Positions 49,641 to 60,401 of a DNA stretch of 64,000 nt are shown in pieces. The stretch lies in the NCBI RefSeq assembly GCF_003369915.1, contig NC_046676.1:4960001-5024000 (forward strand), read 5' to 3'. Every line of letters starts with the position of its first letter. Positions within the stretch are counted from its first letter, which is position 1. The notes below the pieces were generated by a model that worked only from the letters and a program-made list of their open reading frames with translations, was not told the DNA's origin and searched no databases. This DNA is from Drosophila miranda (taxonomy: Eukaryota > Arthropoda > Insecta > Diptera > Drosophilidae). The position numbers and the translations under genes were made by a program.

Positions 49641-50182
49641 GGCGAGAATGCTGGAATCTCTAGCAGATGCGCCGAATTTAAGCAATTTGCAATCTCTACA
49701 AGAGGCAAGCGATAAGCCAGAAGACAAACTCGTAAAGGAAAAAGTGCAGCGACACTTTCTACAATCAGAGGGTTTATTCAAGTGACATATACAAGTGTTC
49801 GATGGTAGTAAGTACTTCCGTACTTCTGTACAGCTAAAAATTGTCTAAAAACTTGCTTAATAAATATGACATAGACATAGAATACGAGTAGATCTAAAGT
49901 TCTATCGCGTCGCAATATGGCTCGAGAGAAAAACAAACTCTCGAGCGTATTTGGATACATAAAATGTTTCACAAACAATTCTTGTGGGTCTGTATCGTGG
50001 TTCGGGTGAGAGGGGTGGTGGTGGTGTTGGTGTTAATCTGAATATGTCGGCTATTTGTGTTGGTTTGTTACATGTTTCAAAAAAAAAAATTTCAATAAAT
50101 ATCACATTGTGTTAAAAGAGTTGCTGGCAGGGTAATTGGATCATGTCCTGGCATTCCTAGCTCTTCCATTCCATTCCTCGTC
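49641..50182. other. Spacer between Tsp42Ep and GalNAc-transferase
   Basis: Upstream region of Ep and 3' flank of the GalNAc-transferase (minus-strand AATAAA, read as TTTATT near 49770). No gene seen. Confidence 0.4.
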
Positions 50183-52856
50183 CTATAAACGCCATGGCAG
50201 TGGGATGAAGCCCCACTTCTGTGTGATATCCTTGAAGTCGCACTGCATGCAGAGCACCACCTTCTCCTGCTTCTGAAGTCGTGCATTTGTAGCCGCCTTG
50301 AGTGTGAGGCACAGCTTAGTGTCCCGATGCGAGATTTGCTGGGTCTGCGGGCAGTAGAAAAGGGATTAGTAGGTATAAACAGCATTGCTTCATTTTCTTT
50401 AGCCCACTCACATCCATGTCGTAATTCCAAAGCTGGCTGGCATCACCGGCGCACTGAGTCAGCATCACGTTTGAGGTGGTGGCATTGCGGTTCTTAAGAA
50501 GCTTGATCACTCCCTGTTTGGGTGGGCGGTAGGCCAGGCAGATGTTATCATTGGTCATAATCTGTCCCTTGGGGGTGATCACGAACATGTCCATGGTCTG
50601 GGCATGCGACGTGCAGTCGCCCACTGTGACGGGTTGCAGAGAGGAACGCGGCGCAACCTCCTTCAGTGGACGCAGACACTTGTCCCGCTCTAGATCGATC
50701 AGAGACATAAACTCCTCCGACTTGCTCTCTATCTCCTCGAAGGCCCGCTTCCATTCCCGTGACAGGGCACGTCCCGGAAGATTCTTCATGTGTTTGCTGT
50801 AGGCCTGCGCGCACTCAGTCTCTCCATCCAGCCAGATTATCTTGCCGAAGAAGCGATCGGGTGCTGGGAAGAAGTGTTCCGGCCAAATGTTCTCCAAGTA
50901 CCAGGCAAACGACTTGCACTGCAGCTTCTCCCGTAGAGCCACGCGTTCCGTTACGTTAACTTTATCCTTGACACTCAGCGATAGTCCAGAAGTATACAGC
51001 ATGACGAAGTACTGCCAATCGTCCATCCAGACGGTGGCAGCCCTAGCCAAATTGTCTGTGAGCACCTCGCTCATGCCGCCAGGAAACGTGTAGGGCGTAC
51101 TACTGCGAAATACGTGACCCACGTGGGAGCAGGGGCTGATCTCAACCCTTCCGCCGCATTGCCAGATCCGGAACGACATCTCGACATTTTCTCCGCCCCA
51201 AACACGCATGTTGCTGTCGTAGGATCCCATTTCATAGAAGTAGTTGCGATCGATGGCGAACAGACCGCCAGCCATGCCAGGAGTGGCTATGGGGGCCGTG
51301 GAGTCCTTGGCTGTGATTTCCGTAGTCTGGCGTTTCCTCTCCGAAGAGAACCAGCGGAAGCTCAGCTGCCAGTTAAAACCACCCCAATGGTTCTCAAACG
51401 TCTTCGTGTAGCTGAAGTTGTCGTCGGATATGATGTCGATCACTGGACAGATGACCACATTGCGTGCCTCCTTGATGCGCGCCAACAGGGGCTCCAGCCA
51501 GCCACGCGAGCATTCGCAGTGGGCATCCAGGAAGGTTAGTACATCTCCGCGGGCATGTTCGGCACCCAGGAGGCGAGCGGGAACCAAACCGCTGCGCTTT
51601 TTCATGCGGTAGATCCGAGTGGGCACCGTCAGAACCCGTATATAGCTCTCCAGCTGACGCTTCAGATAAGCTGCGAAAGAGAAAACCAAAATTAGTGTTA
51701 TTCGGTCTTCTGGAATACCGAGAGCCTTGCTTACAGCGCTCGCTGGCATCGTCAACCAAAATGATTTCCTTGAGCAAATGGCGGGGCGAGCGGTTGATGA
51801 CGCTGGTTATGGTGCGCAGCAGGACGGACCAGGCCTCGTTATGGAACACAATGATTACTGAAGTGCTGGGCAAGCCACTGTCATACTTCTTGTCGCGGCA
51901 TCTACAACGAAAGTACTGTCTTAGATGGAGATCATTCCCTTGAGGGCAGGTCGCACTCACTCCGGGGTACGATAGTCCTTGAGAGTGCGATTGAGTGGAA
52001 TACGATCGCTGGCCAGCAGGTTGAAGCTGTTCAAGCGAAAGAAGCGCTGCATACGAAAGCGGTCGCGGGGCGGTACAACAACGGGTCGCCCGTCGGCTCC
52101 CTCGCCAGGGACAGGCTTGAACTGGTTGATGTTGTAATCGTCTGCCAATGAATGGATTTATACATTCATTTATTTATTTATGTCTGCATATTGTGACATT
52201 GGTGATGAGAGATGCTTGATGTCTACTCACCTGCAGTCATGTTGCCGAAGATGTCTCCCTTGCCAATATAATGGGCCACGATACTTTTATGCGGCCAGAG
52301 GGAGCGACGTTTCGGCGGCGGTTTCGGATGACTTTGCAAGAAACCCATTAAAGCACCAGCCCATCCAATGCGATCCGATTCAATACGCGGCAATCCGAGG
52401 GCAAGTGATCCACAAAGGCATAGACAAAGATGTGACAATGGTATTAAATTTAGCATTTTACAATAACTCGAATCACGCGAGGCGATGGCAAAACAAACAA
52501 GAAGAAATGCAAAGTGGTTTGAAGACCGAACACCAAAACACCGAAAACCGAAAGTCGAGGCGACCCGCTCGAGTGGAACAACAGCAGTCAGTCACTTGCA
52601 ACATGGCCAGACGTGGGCTCCAAAGGAAATTATGCAATGCCAGCCGGAGGAGGAGGTGGCAGAGAGGTCTGCTGCACTCCATCCTAATGGATTCTTTTTT
52701 TGGTGTCGTGTTGGTTACTCACCGCAGCTCTGAATCAGCGGTTTGTATGCTTGCCACATATAAGTTAATGCTAATTGCAAACATGAAGAATGCAAAGAAC
52801 AGTAGGAACAGATAGAGGAGCCACAGTTTCTTTAATTGTTGAAAGCGCAGACCCAT
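50183..52856 (-). CDS. Polypeptide GalNAc-transferase (GT27)
   Basis: UDP-GalNAc:polypeptide N-acetylgalactosaminyltransferase, a Golgi type II enzyme that starts mucin-type O-glycans on Ser/Thr. Exons on the minus strand are 52856-52723, 52331-52231, 52141-51961, 51901-51735, 51670-50412 and 50344-50183, joining in frame to 667 aa. A short cytoplasmic N-terminus precedes a signal anchor (about 9-32) and a stem. The catalytic domain shows [18 protein letters not shown], the Mn/UDP-binding DAH (about 243-245), GGLFAID, WGGEN (about 352-356) and [10 protein letters not shown]-terminal ricin-type lectin domain (about 520-667) has QLWNYD and QKWGF repeats. The exon 1/2 junction was chosen by phase. 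This is a pgant-family gene, but I cannot tell which member. Confidence 0.92.
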
Positions 52857-53254
52857 CGTTAATGTTGCTGTTCTTGTTGTTGTAGTTCTCCGTGAATTGA
52901 TTGTCTTCTACTACCACTGCTGCTGCTGCGGCTGGTGCTTCTGGGCCTAAAGCGTGTTAATGACTGCTGTCCGTCTTCAGCTTGAGATGTGATCGCCAGC
53001 ACTGTTTGGTGCCAACTAATCAAGTTATTTGTTGTTGGCCAAGTCAATACCCTACGATCCGGAACCCGACACGCATCCCTCGCTGGACGCAAATTGTGGC
53101 GCTGGAACAATTCGGCCGCTTTCAAATACGCGCCGCGTACGCGTTCCAATTTGCAAACTGTGCTGATTATGGCTTATGAATACATTTCGCTTGTTCTCGG
53201 ATGGCACTTGTTTACTTAGAAATTACGGTAAATAAGGCGACCAAAACATTCCTT

Positions 53255-53345
53255 CAGTGTGACCGCGGACCCATTGATAAAGTATACCGACTGACATTCA
53301 AAAATACACCAAAATATACCGTCTCATTTGAAAAATATACCGTAG
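53255..53345 (-). promoter_or_regulatory. Motif 1 promoter of the GalNAc-transferase gene
   Basis: On the minus strand CGGTCACACTG (Motif 1) lies at 53265-53255, preceded by several GGTATATTTT-like blocks (53345-53280) that resemble Ohler motif 6, its usual partner. Transcription towards the transferase ATG at 52856 is expected. The block 53281-53255 is 24/27 identical to the promoter block at 5681-5707. Confidence 0.6.
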
Positions 53346-53389
53346 ATATACTGACGAATTCAAGTTCTATTTTACATATTCCTCGTTTT

Positions 53390-54780
53390 TGATATTCCGA
53401 CGAATATTACTAGCTATATAGAACATTAAGCCATGCCCACATAATTTTATACGATTAATGAATCAATTTTCTACAAGATTGGATAGTTTTTAATCCTTGC
53501 TTTTATTGTATTCATTGTAAAAAAAGGGTTAAACGAAAAAGTTCAACAAAAAAAAGAGTCGCAATGTTGCTGGTATTTGAAGACGTGATGCGTGTATAGC
53601 CCTTTTACACCCTAATTCGCTAATTTTATATGAAGATCAAACGTAATTTATTAAGACCTTTTCTCAAATTGATATTCTTTAGACATATTCAAGTACATTA
53701 TTAGTATCTTGTATATATTTATGTCGATCCTGATACCTACTGAGCCTTGGAAGACAAACATATTCACAATTCTATAACATTCGTTTCCCCCAGGGTATGT
53801 GTGCATGGAATTAGCAACATGTTTGTGTATGGAATGAGACTCATTGCTGCAAAAGCGAAACTGCGGCGAATCGGGTATTGCCTATATTTCAAGCTATATA
53901 GATTTGCCCACTTAGCTTTATCATAGATAAATGCATTTTCTACAAGATTGCTTCTTTTAATTACCTTTATGTATTTTATTTTGACCAAAAAACGGTTTTC
54001 AAGTTTTTGCAACAGTGTGTGTGGAATGGGACTCATTGTTGCTAAAGCGAGCTGCGGCGAACTGCGGCGAACTCAAATTCGATTCAAAAAACGACCAATT
54101 CTTTATTCCTTTGAATATTACTAGCTATATAGAACATTTAGCCATGCCCACTCAATTTTGTACGATTGATGAATCAATTCTATACATGATTGGCTTATTC
54201 GAAATACTTCCTTTTATTGGATTTCTATATAGCATTGAAAATTTAATTAATAGATTGATGAAATTGACAAAAATACCATGGGAGCGCGGCGAAAACCAGT
54301 ATTTCTACAGTATGACCCTCAGAACAGCACCGAAATATACCGTCTCAATTGAAAAATATGCCGTTGATATACTGTCGAATTCAAGATCTATTATACATAT
54401 TCGTCGTTTTTGATATTCCGTTGAATATTACTAGCTAGATTAAGCCCTCAGCCATGCCCACATAATTTTATCCGATTAATGAATCAATTTTCTACTGGAC
54501 TGGTTTATTTTAAATAGTTGCTTTTATTGGATTTTGTCTAAAAATAGGTTTCAGCAAAAAAGGTCAAGCAAATAAAACATAATAAAACGTAAGAGAAAAA
54601 TAGTTCCTACTGATCAATTTGGATATTCAGTTACATAATGCTGGCTAACTAAGACTCTTAGCTCTGCCCATATAATTTTAAGCCATTGATGAATAAATTT
54701 TCTACAAGATTAGCTACTTTTAGGTACTACCTTTTATTGTATTGTATGGGGTCATTTTATACCTTATTTCTTTAATATTT
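53390..54780 (+). repeat. Tandem array, about five units of an AT-rich repeat
   Basis: Diverged units begin near 53395, 53880, 54105, 54410 and 54630. The common core is AATATTACTAGCTATATAGA, then GCCATGCCCACATAATTTTA, CGATTAATGAATCAATTTTC and a TTTTATTG tail. The second motif-6-like block (54325-54365) shows the promoter side was duplicated with the repeat. This is the same family as 4995-5460, in opposite orientation. Open frames across it change from unit to unit and are not coding. Confidence 0.65.
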
Positions 54781-55227
54781 TGTTTAATATGCAGATAATG
54801 TTACAGTTCAAACTGTTACAGTTTAAAACGCAATTAATAAACGTTAAATTAGACTTTTAGACTGATTAGTGATTAGTTTCCTGGATAAATCCCGATGCTA
54901 ATTCTTGATCTCCATAAAAAGACAATCAAGTGCAAAATATCTTTGTGATAGATTTAAAACAGCTACTGACTAGTTTCTGGCATCACTGAAACCTGGGATG
55001 ACAAACATACCCTTGATTCAATAATATTCTTCTTCGTAGGGTATGCAGAATGGTGCCCATGTTGCGGGGCTCGATTTCTCGGCACATGAGTCTGGCCCAA
55101 CAGTCTGCTGCAACACTTGTGCATGGAACATTTTTGATGATTTTACCGTTTCAAACCGCTACACTTACCAAAACCGGTTCCGTTAATGTGCGATATATTT
55201 AAACAATAAATTACATATTAAAAGTAA
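54781..55227. other. AT-rich spacer
   Basis: No gene called. A more GC-rich patch at 55030-55130 might be a relic of coding DNA on the minus strand, but no family is recognisable. Confidence 0.3.
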
Positions 55228-55237
55228 CTAATCAATA

Positions 55238-55471
55238 TCAAGTCTTAATACCAGTCCGTCCTGGTTTGATTTCGGACAGGTCCGTGAGGAAAGCGGCCCC
55301 GAGAATCCGAAGACGACGATTTCCAAGGGTCGGGCAATAATAACCTTTTTTTTCATTAATGTGTGCAGTAGAACGGTTGATACACTGTTGATTTGGATTA
55401 TACGATGCTGCATAGAAGCTGTTCGACAGTCTTGATTTATTCTTCCTCCCTGCCTCGGCGGCAGCGGCCAT
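55238..55471 (-). CDS. Possible small gene, 77 aa, unrecognised
   Basis: An open frame starting with a true ATG in a fair fly context, beginning MAAAAEAGRKNKSRLSNSF and ending KPGRTGIKT. A DRE (TATCGATA) at 55713-55720 lies about 240 bp upstream and would suit its promoter. A second frame in the same stretch is also open (55413-55228), so a frameshift or splicing may be involved. No homologue or domain is recognised, and this could be chance. Confidence 0.3.
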   Translation of the reverse strand: MAAAAEAGRKNKSRLSNSFYAASYNPNQQCINRSTAHINEKKGYYCPTLGNRRLRILGAAFLTDLSEIKPGRTGIKT

Positions 55472-55712
55472 GATAAATTACTCCTTGTGATTTACACTGT
55501 AAACAATTTTCCGTGTCGATTCGTTGGAATTTTTCTATAACATCTGGAGACGGTAGATTTTTATTCGATCCGATTATGAAAAAGATACGTAACGGCTTTT
55601 GTTTTCAACGATTATTTGGATTGTTAGTTCGACTGGTTCCTCTAGCTCGCCCTGGTCAGTTGATGTGGTTCTAATAGTTCAAATGCGGCCCTGGCTCGTT
55701 GTGGCGCGCAGT

Positions 55713-55720
55713 TATCGATA
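55713..55720. promoter_or_regulatory. DRE site TATCGATA
   Basis: A perfect palindromic DREF site between the possible small gene (minus, left) and the 3' end of the tetraspanin at 55861. It most likely serves the leftward gene, since the tetraspanin ends, rather than starts, beside it. Confidence 0.45.
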
Positions 55721-55860
55721 CTCAAACTGCATTAAACAATTTTAATTGAAATACAAAGATCTTAGTTCGAGTTTTGTAAATTTTTTTTGTACTAAACATA
55801 TTGGGTGAACATATTTGTACAGCTTCTAATACTGTTTACAGATGTATTCAAGACGAGCTT

Positions 55861-56773
55861 CTAACGATACGGACGTCGGCGCTCTGCATTCTGTAAGGTT
55901 ATGGCCAAAAGACCAGCAAATATTACGGTAAGCATCTGAAAATCGGATTGAGAAGTAGTTCGGGATTGATTACATTTAGGAACTATGAACACTTACTTCC
56001 ACACCCACAACTGACCAGTCGCTGATGCGTTCCCAGCGAGTGCCCTTAATAAATGCTGCACCCAGTTGTCGGTCACAGCCCACTGTGTAGAGATCTGTGG
56101 TTACTGTTGAGTTCTGGTTGAAGTAGCAGCTCTGCGGTATGCGTAGGCCGCTGTCCGGATAGTTCGAGGGCCCAGTCATTCCGCAGCAATGATACTGAAA
56201 AGGAATGGAATCTGATTAAAACTGGACCCGATCGATATTCGAGCGTACCTTAATTTCATAATAGGACATGCTGCCTTGGTGATACAGCTGGCCCTGCCAG
56301 GCACTGTAGATGGTCTCATTGGCCAGCAGCTCGAAGTTGATGGGCTGGGCGAATATCACGGTTATCTGCCCGAATACCAGAGCCATCAGAATCGCAGCGT
56401 ACTTTCAGGAATACACGAAAGGTTGTACAAATCGTACTCGTAATTGCTCAAAAAAATGCGATCATCACTTACAATCCAGGTCAGACGAATGCTCTCCCTC
56501 AGAGCGGCAATGCAGCCGAAGATGGTGCTGCCAAAGAGGAGGGCCCCCAGGACAATCCCCACAATGCAGGGCACCCGAATGGCCATGCTATGGCTGAAGG
56601 CAATCAAGGCGTAGGAGCATGCTACGATGGTCAGGGCCGCCAGCACCTGTTAGGTGGAGACAGAATGAGTAAGTGATGACTATCAGTTGGGGATTTGGCG
56701 ATAACACACTCACACAGCAAAGAAAGTCCAACACGAAGGAGGATATCTTCAAGGTCTTCGTGCCGCAGCTCAT
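55861..56773 (-). CDS. Tetraspanin, positional candidate Tsp42Eq
   Basis: Four-pass tetraspanin on the minus strand. Exons 56773-56714, 56646-56473, 56401-56249, 56194-55997 and 55935-55861 are all phase 0 and give 219 aa. The first exon has 20 codons (MSCGTK...). The intracellular motif is GCIAALRES. The large loop has HCCG (about 131-134), QSCY and VGC, four cysteines, with glycosylation sites NET before CCG and NST within the loop. The tail is AERRRPYR. It keeps the ancestral five-exon plan. Only its order suggests the Eq assignment. Confidence 0.85.
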
Positions 56774-57295
56774 TTTGGGGCAAATAAAACCTTACGTCTG
56801 TTTCGGCCAAGCGCACTATCTGGAAACAACTGAGCGCCGCGCCAGGCAAAATATCCAAATCTAACACCGCCAGCCAATAGTCCATTGAAGCTTAGAGTTA
56901 TCTGCCTTTCCTAGGCCACTCCAACTGATAAGGCGGTTGCCTTCCCCAGCTGTGCAAGATAGTGCCGACCGGAGAGCGCAGAACAACAGCGAAAGAGACC
57001 AATCTGAATACGGGTGGAAAATCCTCTCAGTTAACAAACAAATTAGAGAATCACTCGAGTAGCACCATCAAAACATGCCTCTATATCGGTGTGACTGTAA
57101 CCAAAACATTGCGTTTGGGGTGGACCTTTTAAGTTGAATCGGAAGCACTTGCCTTTTTTTATAGTCGATATTCAAAGAGTATATAATATAATATATAATT
57201 ATAAATATAAAATAAAATATTTCAGCTCATATTTTAGGCAGCAAATGGTTTTTATTTTTTGTGTAAATTGTACAAACTGGTATGAGCGGAAAAAA
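56774..57295. other. Upstream region of the minus-strand tetraspanin
   Basis: 5' region of the tetraspanin above, with an AT-only stretch at 57180-57225 next to DINE-1 copy E. No gene seen. Confidence 0.4.
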
Positions 57296-58170
57296 ACGAG
57301 GGGGAATTGATTTGTTCCTTTTGGCTACAAAAATGATCCGATCTGATCCAAAATTCAGCAACCGGATAGATTTGGTCATTCTCTATGATTGTGCGTTTTT
57401 AGTTTTCTCGAATCTGCAATATTGTGGATGCAACAGATTTTCGTTCTTTGTGGGGGTGGAAGGCGGTGGGGCGAAATTTTGAGATATACGTTTTATAGTG
57501 AGATCGAACAGGAGTGCCAATACCAAATGTGGTTACTCTAGCCTTAATAGTTTCTGAGATTTGTGGATGCCCCAGATTTTCGTCCTTTGCGGGGGCGGAA
57601 GGGGGTGTGGCGAAATTTTGACACGAAACGGTCAAGGTCCGATATCATAGGAGTGTGGATACCAAATTTGGTTGCTCTAGCTCTTATAGGTTCTGAGATC
57701 CTTGAACTTACATTTTGCAATTGGAAAAACCGACCATGAAACCTGTGTGTTAGAGAGAGACAGAGCGAGAAAGAATGAAATTGTTTTCTTGATACGATCT
57801 GGTTCAGATTTTACAATCTAGAACATATAGTCATCCTCTACGATTCTGCGTTTTCAGTTTTCTTGTATCTTTGAAATTGTGGCATGCAACAGATTTTCGC
57901 CCTTTGTGGAGGCGGAAGTGGGCGGGGCAAAGTTTTGAAATATTTTTGTAATGTCGTTGCTCTAGCTCTTATAATCTTTGAGCATTAGGCGCGGATAGGC
58001 ACGGATAGACTGACGGACAGACAGACAGGGCTCAATCGACTCGGCTATTGATGCTGATCAAGAATATATATACTTTATGGGGTCGGAAACGATTCCTTCT
58101 GGACGTTACACACATCCACTTTTACCACAAATCTAATATACCCCAATACTCATTTTAAGTATCGGGTATA
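57296..58170 (-). mobile_element. DINE-1-type repeat, copy E (degraded)
   Basis: Minus orientation with the TATACCCGATACT end at 58170. The stem-loop end is missing: the plus-strand sequence jumps from the terminal ACGAGGGGGA straight to the internal AATTGATTTGTTCC. Further small deletions affect the microsatellite side. It is the most diverged of the six copies and therefore probably the oldest. Confidence 0.72.
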
Positions 58171-59219
58171 ATAAATTATGTGGAGCGCAAGCATCAAGGC
58201 CTTAGCTGTTTTTGTCGCCTTATTTTTCAAATCAGTCAGCTCGTTTTCAGAAGTGAGAATGGTGCTCTGCATTGGACTACTTTAGATTGACAATTTACAA
58301 CGGCCCAGATAAATGAAAGAAGTAGTGATCCTGTGACTTTATCCGAGCTTCTTTGACGTGGCCAACAGTCGCTTCCCGCTGGTAGCAATTGAATATAAAA
58401 GCTCAACGGTTTCCACATAGTCAGCTGCGAAGCAATTAAAGTGGGCTTAAGAACTAATAATATATGTGCAGTGGTTTTAGAAGAAAGCAGTGCTACATTA
58501 TTTTGACATATTTGTCAAACAAGGTGTGGCCACAACCGATCAAAATTGATTGGCCACTACTAATTTTGAATTGATTTTAAAACGTTACGAAAAAATATAG
58601 GCTACGTACAATTGTGGTGGCAGTCGTTATGGAATCACAAAATAACATAAATTTACTGTCTTTATACACATTGCATTTACCTTTTCTTTTAATTCACATA
58701 GATGTATTGTACTTTTAGAAGTGTGTAACAGAACTTAAACTTCGATTTACACATATGAAAATTATATTTTTTTCGCAGAACCAAGCAGAGACGTCTGCTC
58801 CTTTAGTATTCGCATAGAAACAATGTGTATTTATACAACTAAACTATGGCCAAGGGCAAACCTCTTCCACTACTTCCATCATTATATTATATTTAGGATC
58901 ATTGCTAAGAAGAAGGCGTAACCGCAGACCCGCGATGGACTGGCCCCTACCGATTACTGACGCGATTTGGACAGTGAGTCAGATGGGAGTTGCGAAAGCC
59001 ACAAGCCTATTTTTCGCTTTGGATATCGGCAGGAATTCTGCCTTGTGGCTGATTCAATTGAAATCTGTTATGTTCTGTTCTGTTCTTCGAAGCGTAAACA
59101 AAGCTCTAGTTTGTATAGTTATTCAGTCCAGTATTAGCCGTTGGCGAGCTCTCATCAAAGCTTGATCAAAATTTGTACATATATATTTGATAGTATCAAT
59201 TATATATAAATCGAACATG
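58171..59219 (+). other. Upstream region of the last tetraspanin
   Basis: No gene. An initiator-like ATTCAGTCC lies at 59121-59129. Two hairpin-forming sequences at 58502-58557 are described as a finding. Confidence 0.4.
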
Positions 59220-60401
59220 ATGGGCTGTGGTAGTATAACAATTATGTCTATGGTGTTCCTATTCAATACCTTAAGTTCGGTGAGTGAAAACACAATATGA
59301 GTCATTTTCCGTAAGGGAATTCCGCGCCGAATTCATTCAATTTATTTTTGGGGTTTTTGTAAAAGTTAAAGTAGAATCAGCGATCTCACTGTGGGGAACG
59401 TTGGCAGCTTACTTCTTCTTGGACACACCCACAGTGCGACCGCGACGACCAGTTGTCTTGGTTATCTTTCGTTATCTTCTTTCCACCAAAACTATCCACG
59501 GAACAACTATTTTTCCAGTAGCCGCTTTATTTGCTTTTGAGGATTTAAAATATAATTTTAATATTGTGTGTATAATAAAAATGTGTGTTTTATACAATGC
59601 CTTTGTGAATTTATTTGTAGGTTCTGGGCCTTGTCATTGCGGTGGTAAATTCGCTGGCCCTCAACGAGATGAGTTCTGAGGGGAAACCCCTTCTCATATT
59701 ATTTATTTTGGTCGGTGTGATTATGTTTGTGGTCTCGTTTCTCGGATGCCTTGGCGCTATTAAGGCGAATGTGTGCATGACCTGGACGGTAAGTGAAGCC
59801 CTATCTGAACTGCATTTTAATGAAACTTTTCCACACTTTTCAGTATGCTATTACCGTGCTTGCTGCTGGAATCATTACCATCACCCTGTTGTGTATCCTC
59901 GCTGGGCACACCGACGAGAAAACACTGGCCAAAAATCAATTGGACGCCGCCTGGGCACAGGAAAAGAACCACACCAATGCAATGTCCATTCTCCAGTCGA
60001 AAGTAGGTGTAAAATAACATTGCTCACTTTTCTTTCCCGTTCTATGTACATATGTATGTATTATAGTTGCATTGCTGCGGAATAAATGGGCCCGGAGACT
60101 ATACCGCTGCGAATCTCACACTTCCCTTTAGCTGCTTTTATCCCAACAGCAAGACAAAAGTCTACGAAGAGGGTTGTTTTTCCGAGCTAACCCAATTCTA
60201 TGTGCAAGTCCTGAAGGGTTCCAAGGTAGCTGGGTGGATATTTCTTGCGATTGAGGTAGGTTCATTGAGCTCTCACTACCTATGCCTGCATTTCACCGAC
60301 TCTCCGTCTTTCTCTTATAGATCGTTGCATTCGTGTGCGCTGTACTTTTAGACGTAACATTTAAGTATGGACGACGCCGCTGTCGTACCTTGTCCACTTG
60401 A
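59220..60401 (+). CDS. Tetraspanin, positional candidate Tsp42Er
   Basis: Four-pass tetraspanin. Exons 59220-59279, 59621-59788, 59844-60002, 60067-60255 and 60321-60401 are all phase 0 and give 218 aa. Two ATGs lie in tandem (59217 and 59220); the second gives the 20-codon first exon typical of the cluster. GCLGAIKANVCM follows segment 2. The large loop has HCCG (about 131-134), FSC and EGC, four cysteines, with glycosylation sites NHT before CCG and NLT within the loop. The tail is KYGRRRCRTLST. It keeps the five-exon plan. The Er name is by order only. Confidence 0.85.

Noticed and set aside
52180-52815. 211-codon plus-strand open frame
   Set aside because: Antisense to exons and introns of the GalNAc-transferase, with no domain or splice logic.
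54015-54413. 132-codon plus-strand frame
   Set aside because: It lies across units of the AT-rich tandem array; neighbouring units do not keep the frame.
59396-59450. Minus-strand peptide ending TGRRGRTVGVSKKK then stop, in intron 1 of the last tetraspanin
   Set aside because: It looks like the basic tail of a ribosomal or chromatin protein, but the frame is closed upstream and no source gene could be named. At most a short relic.
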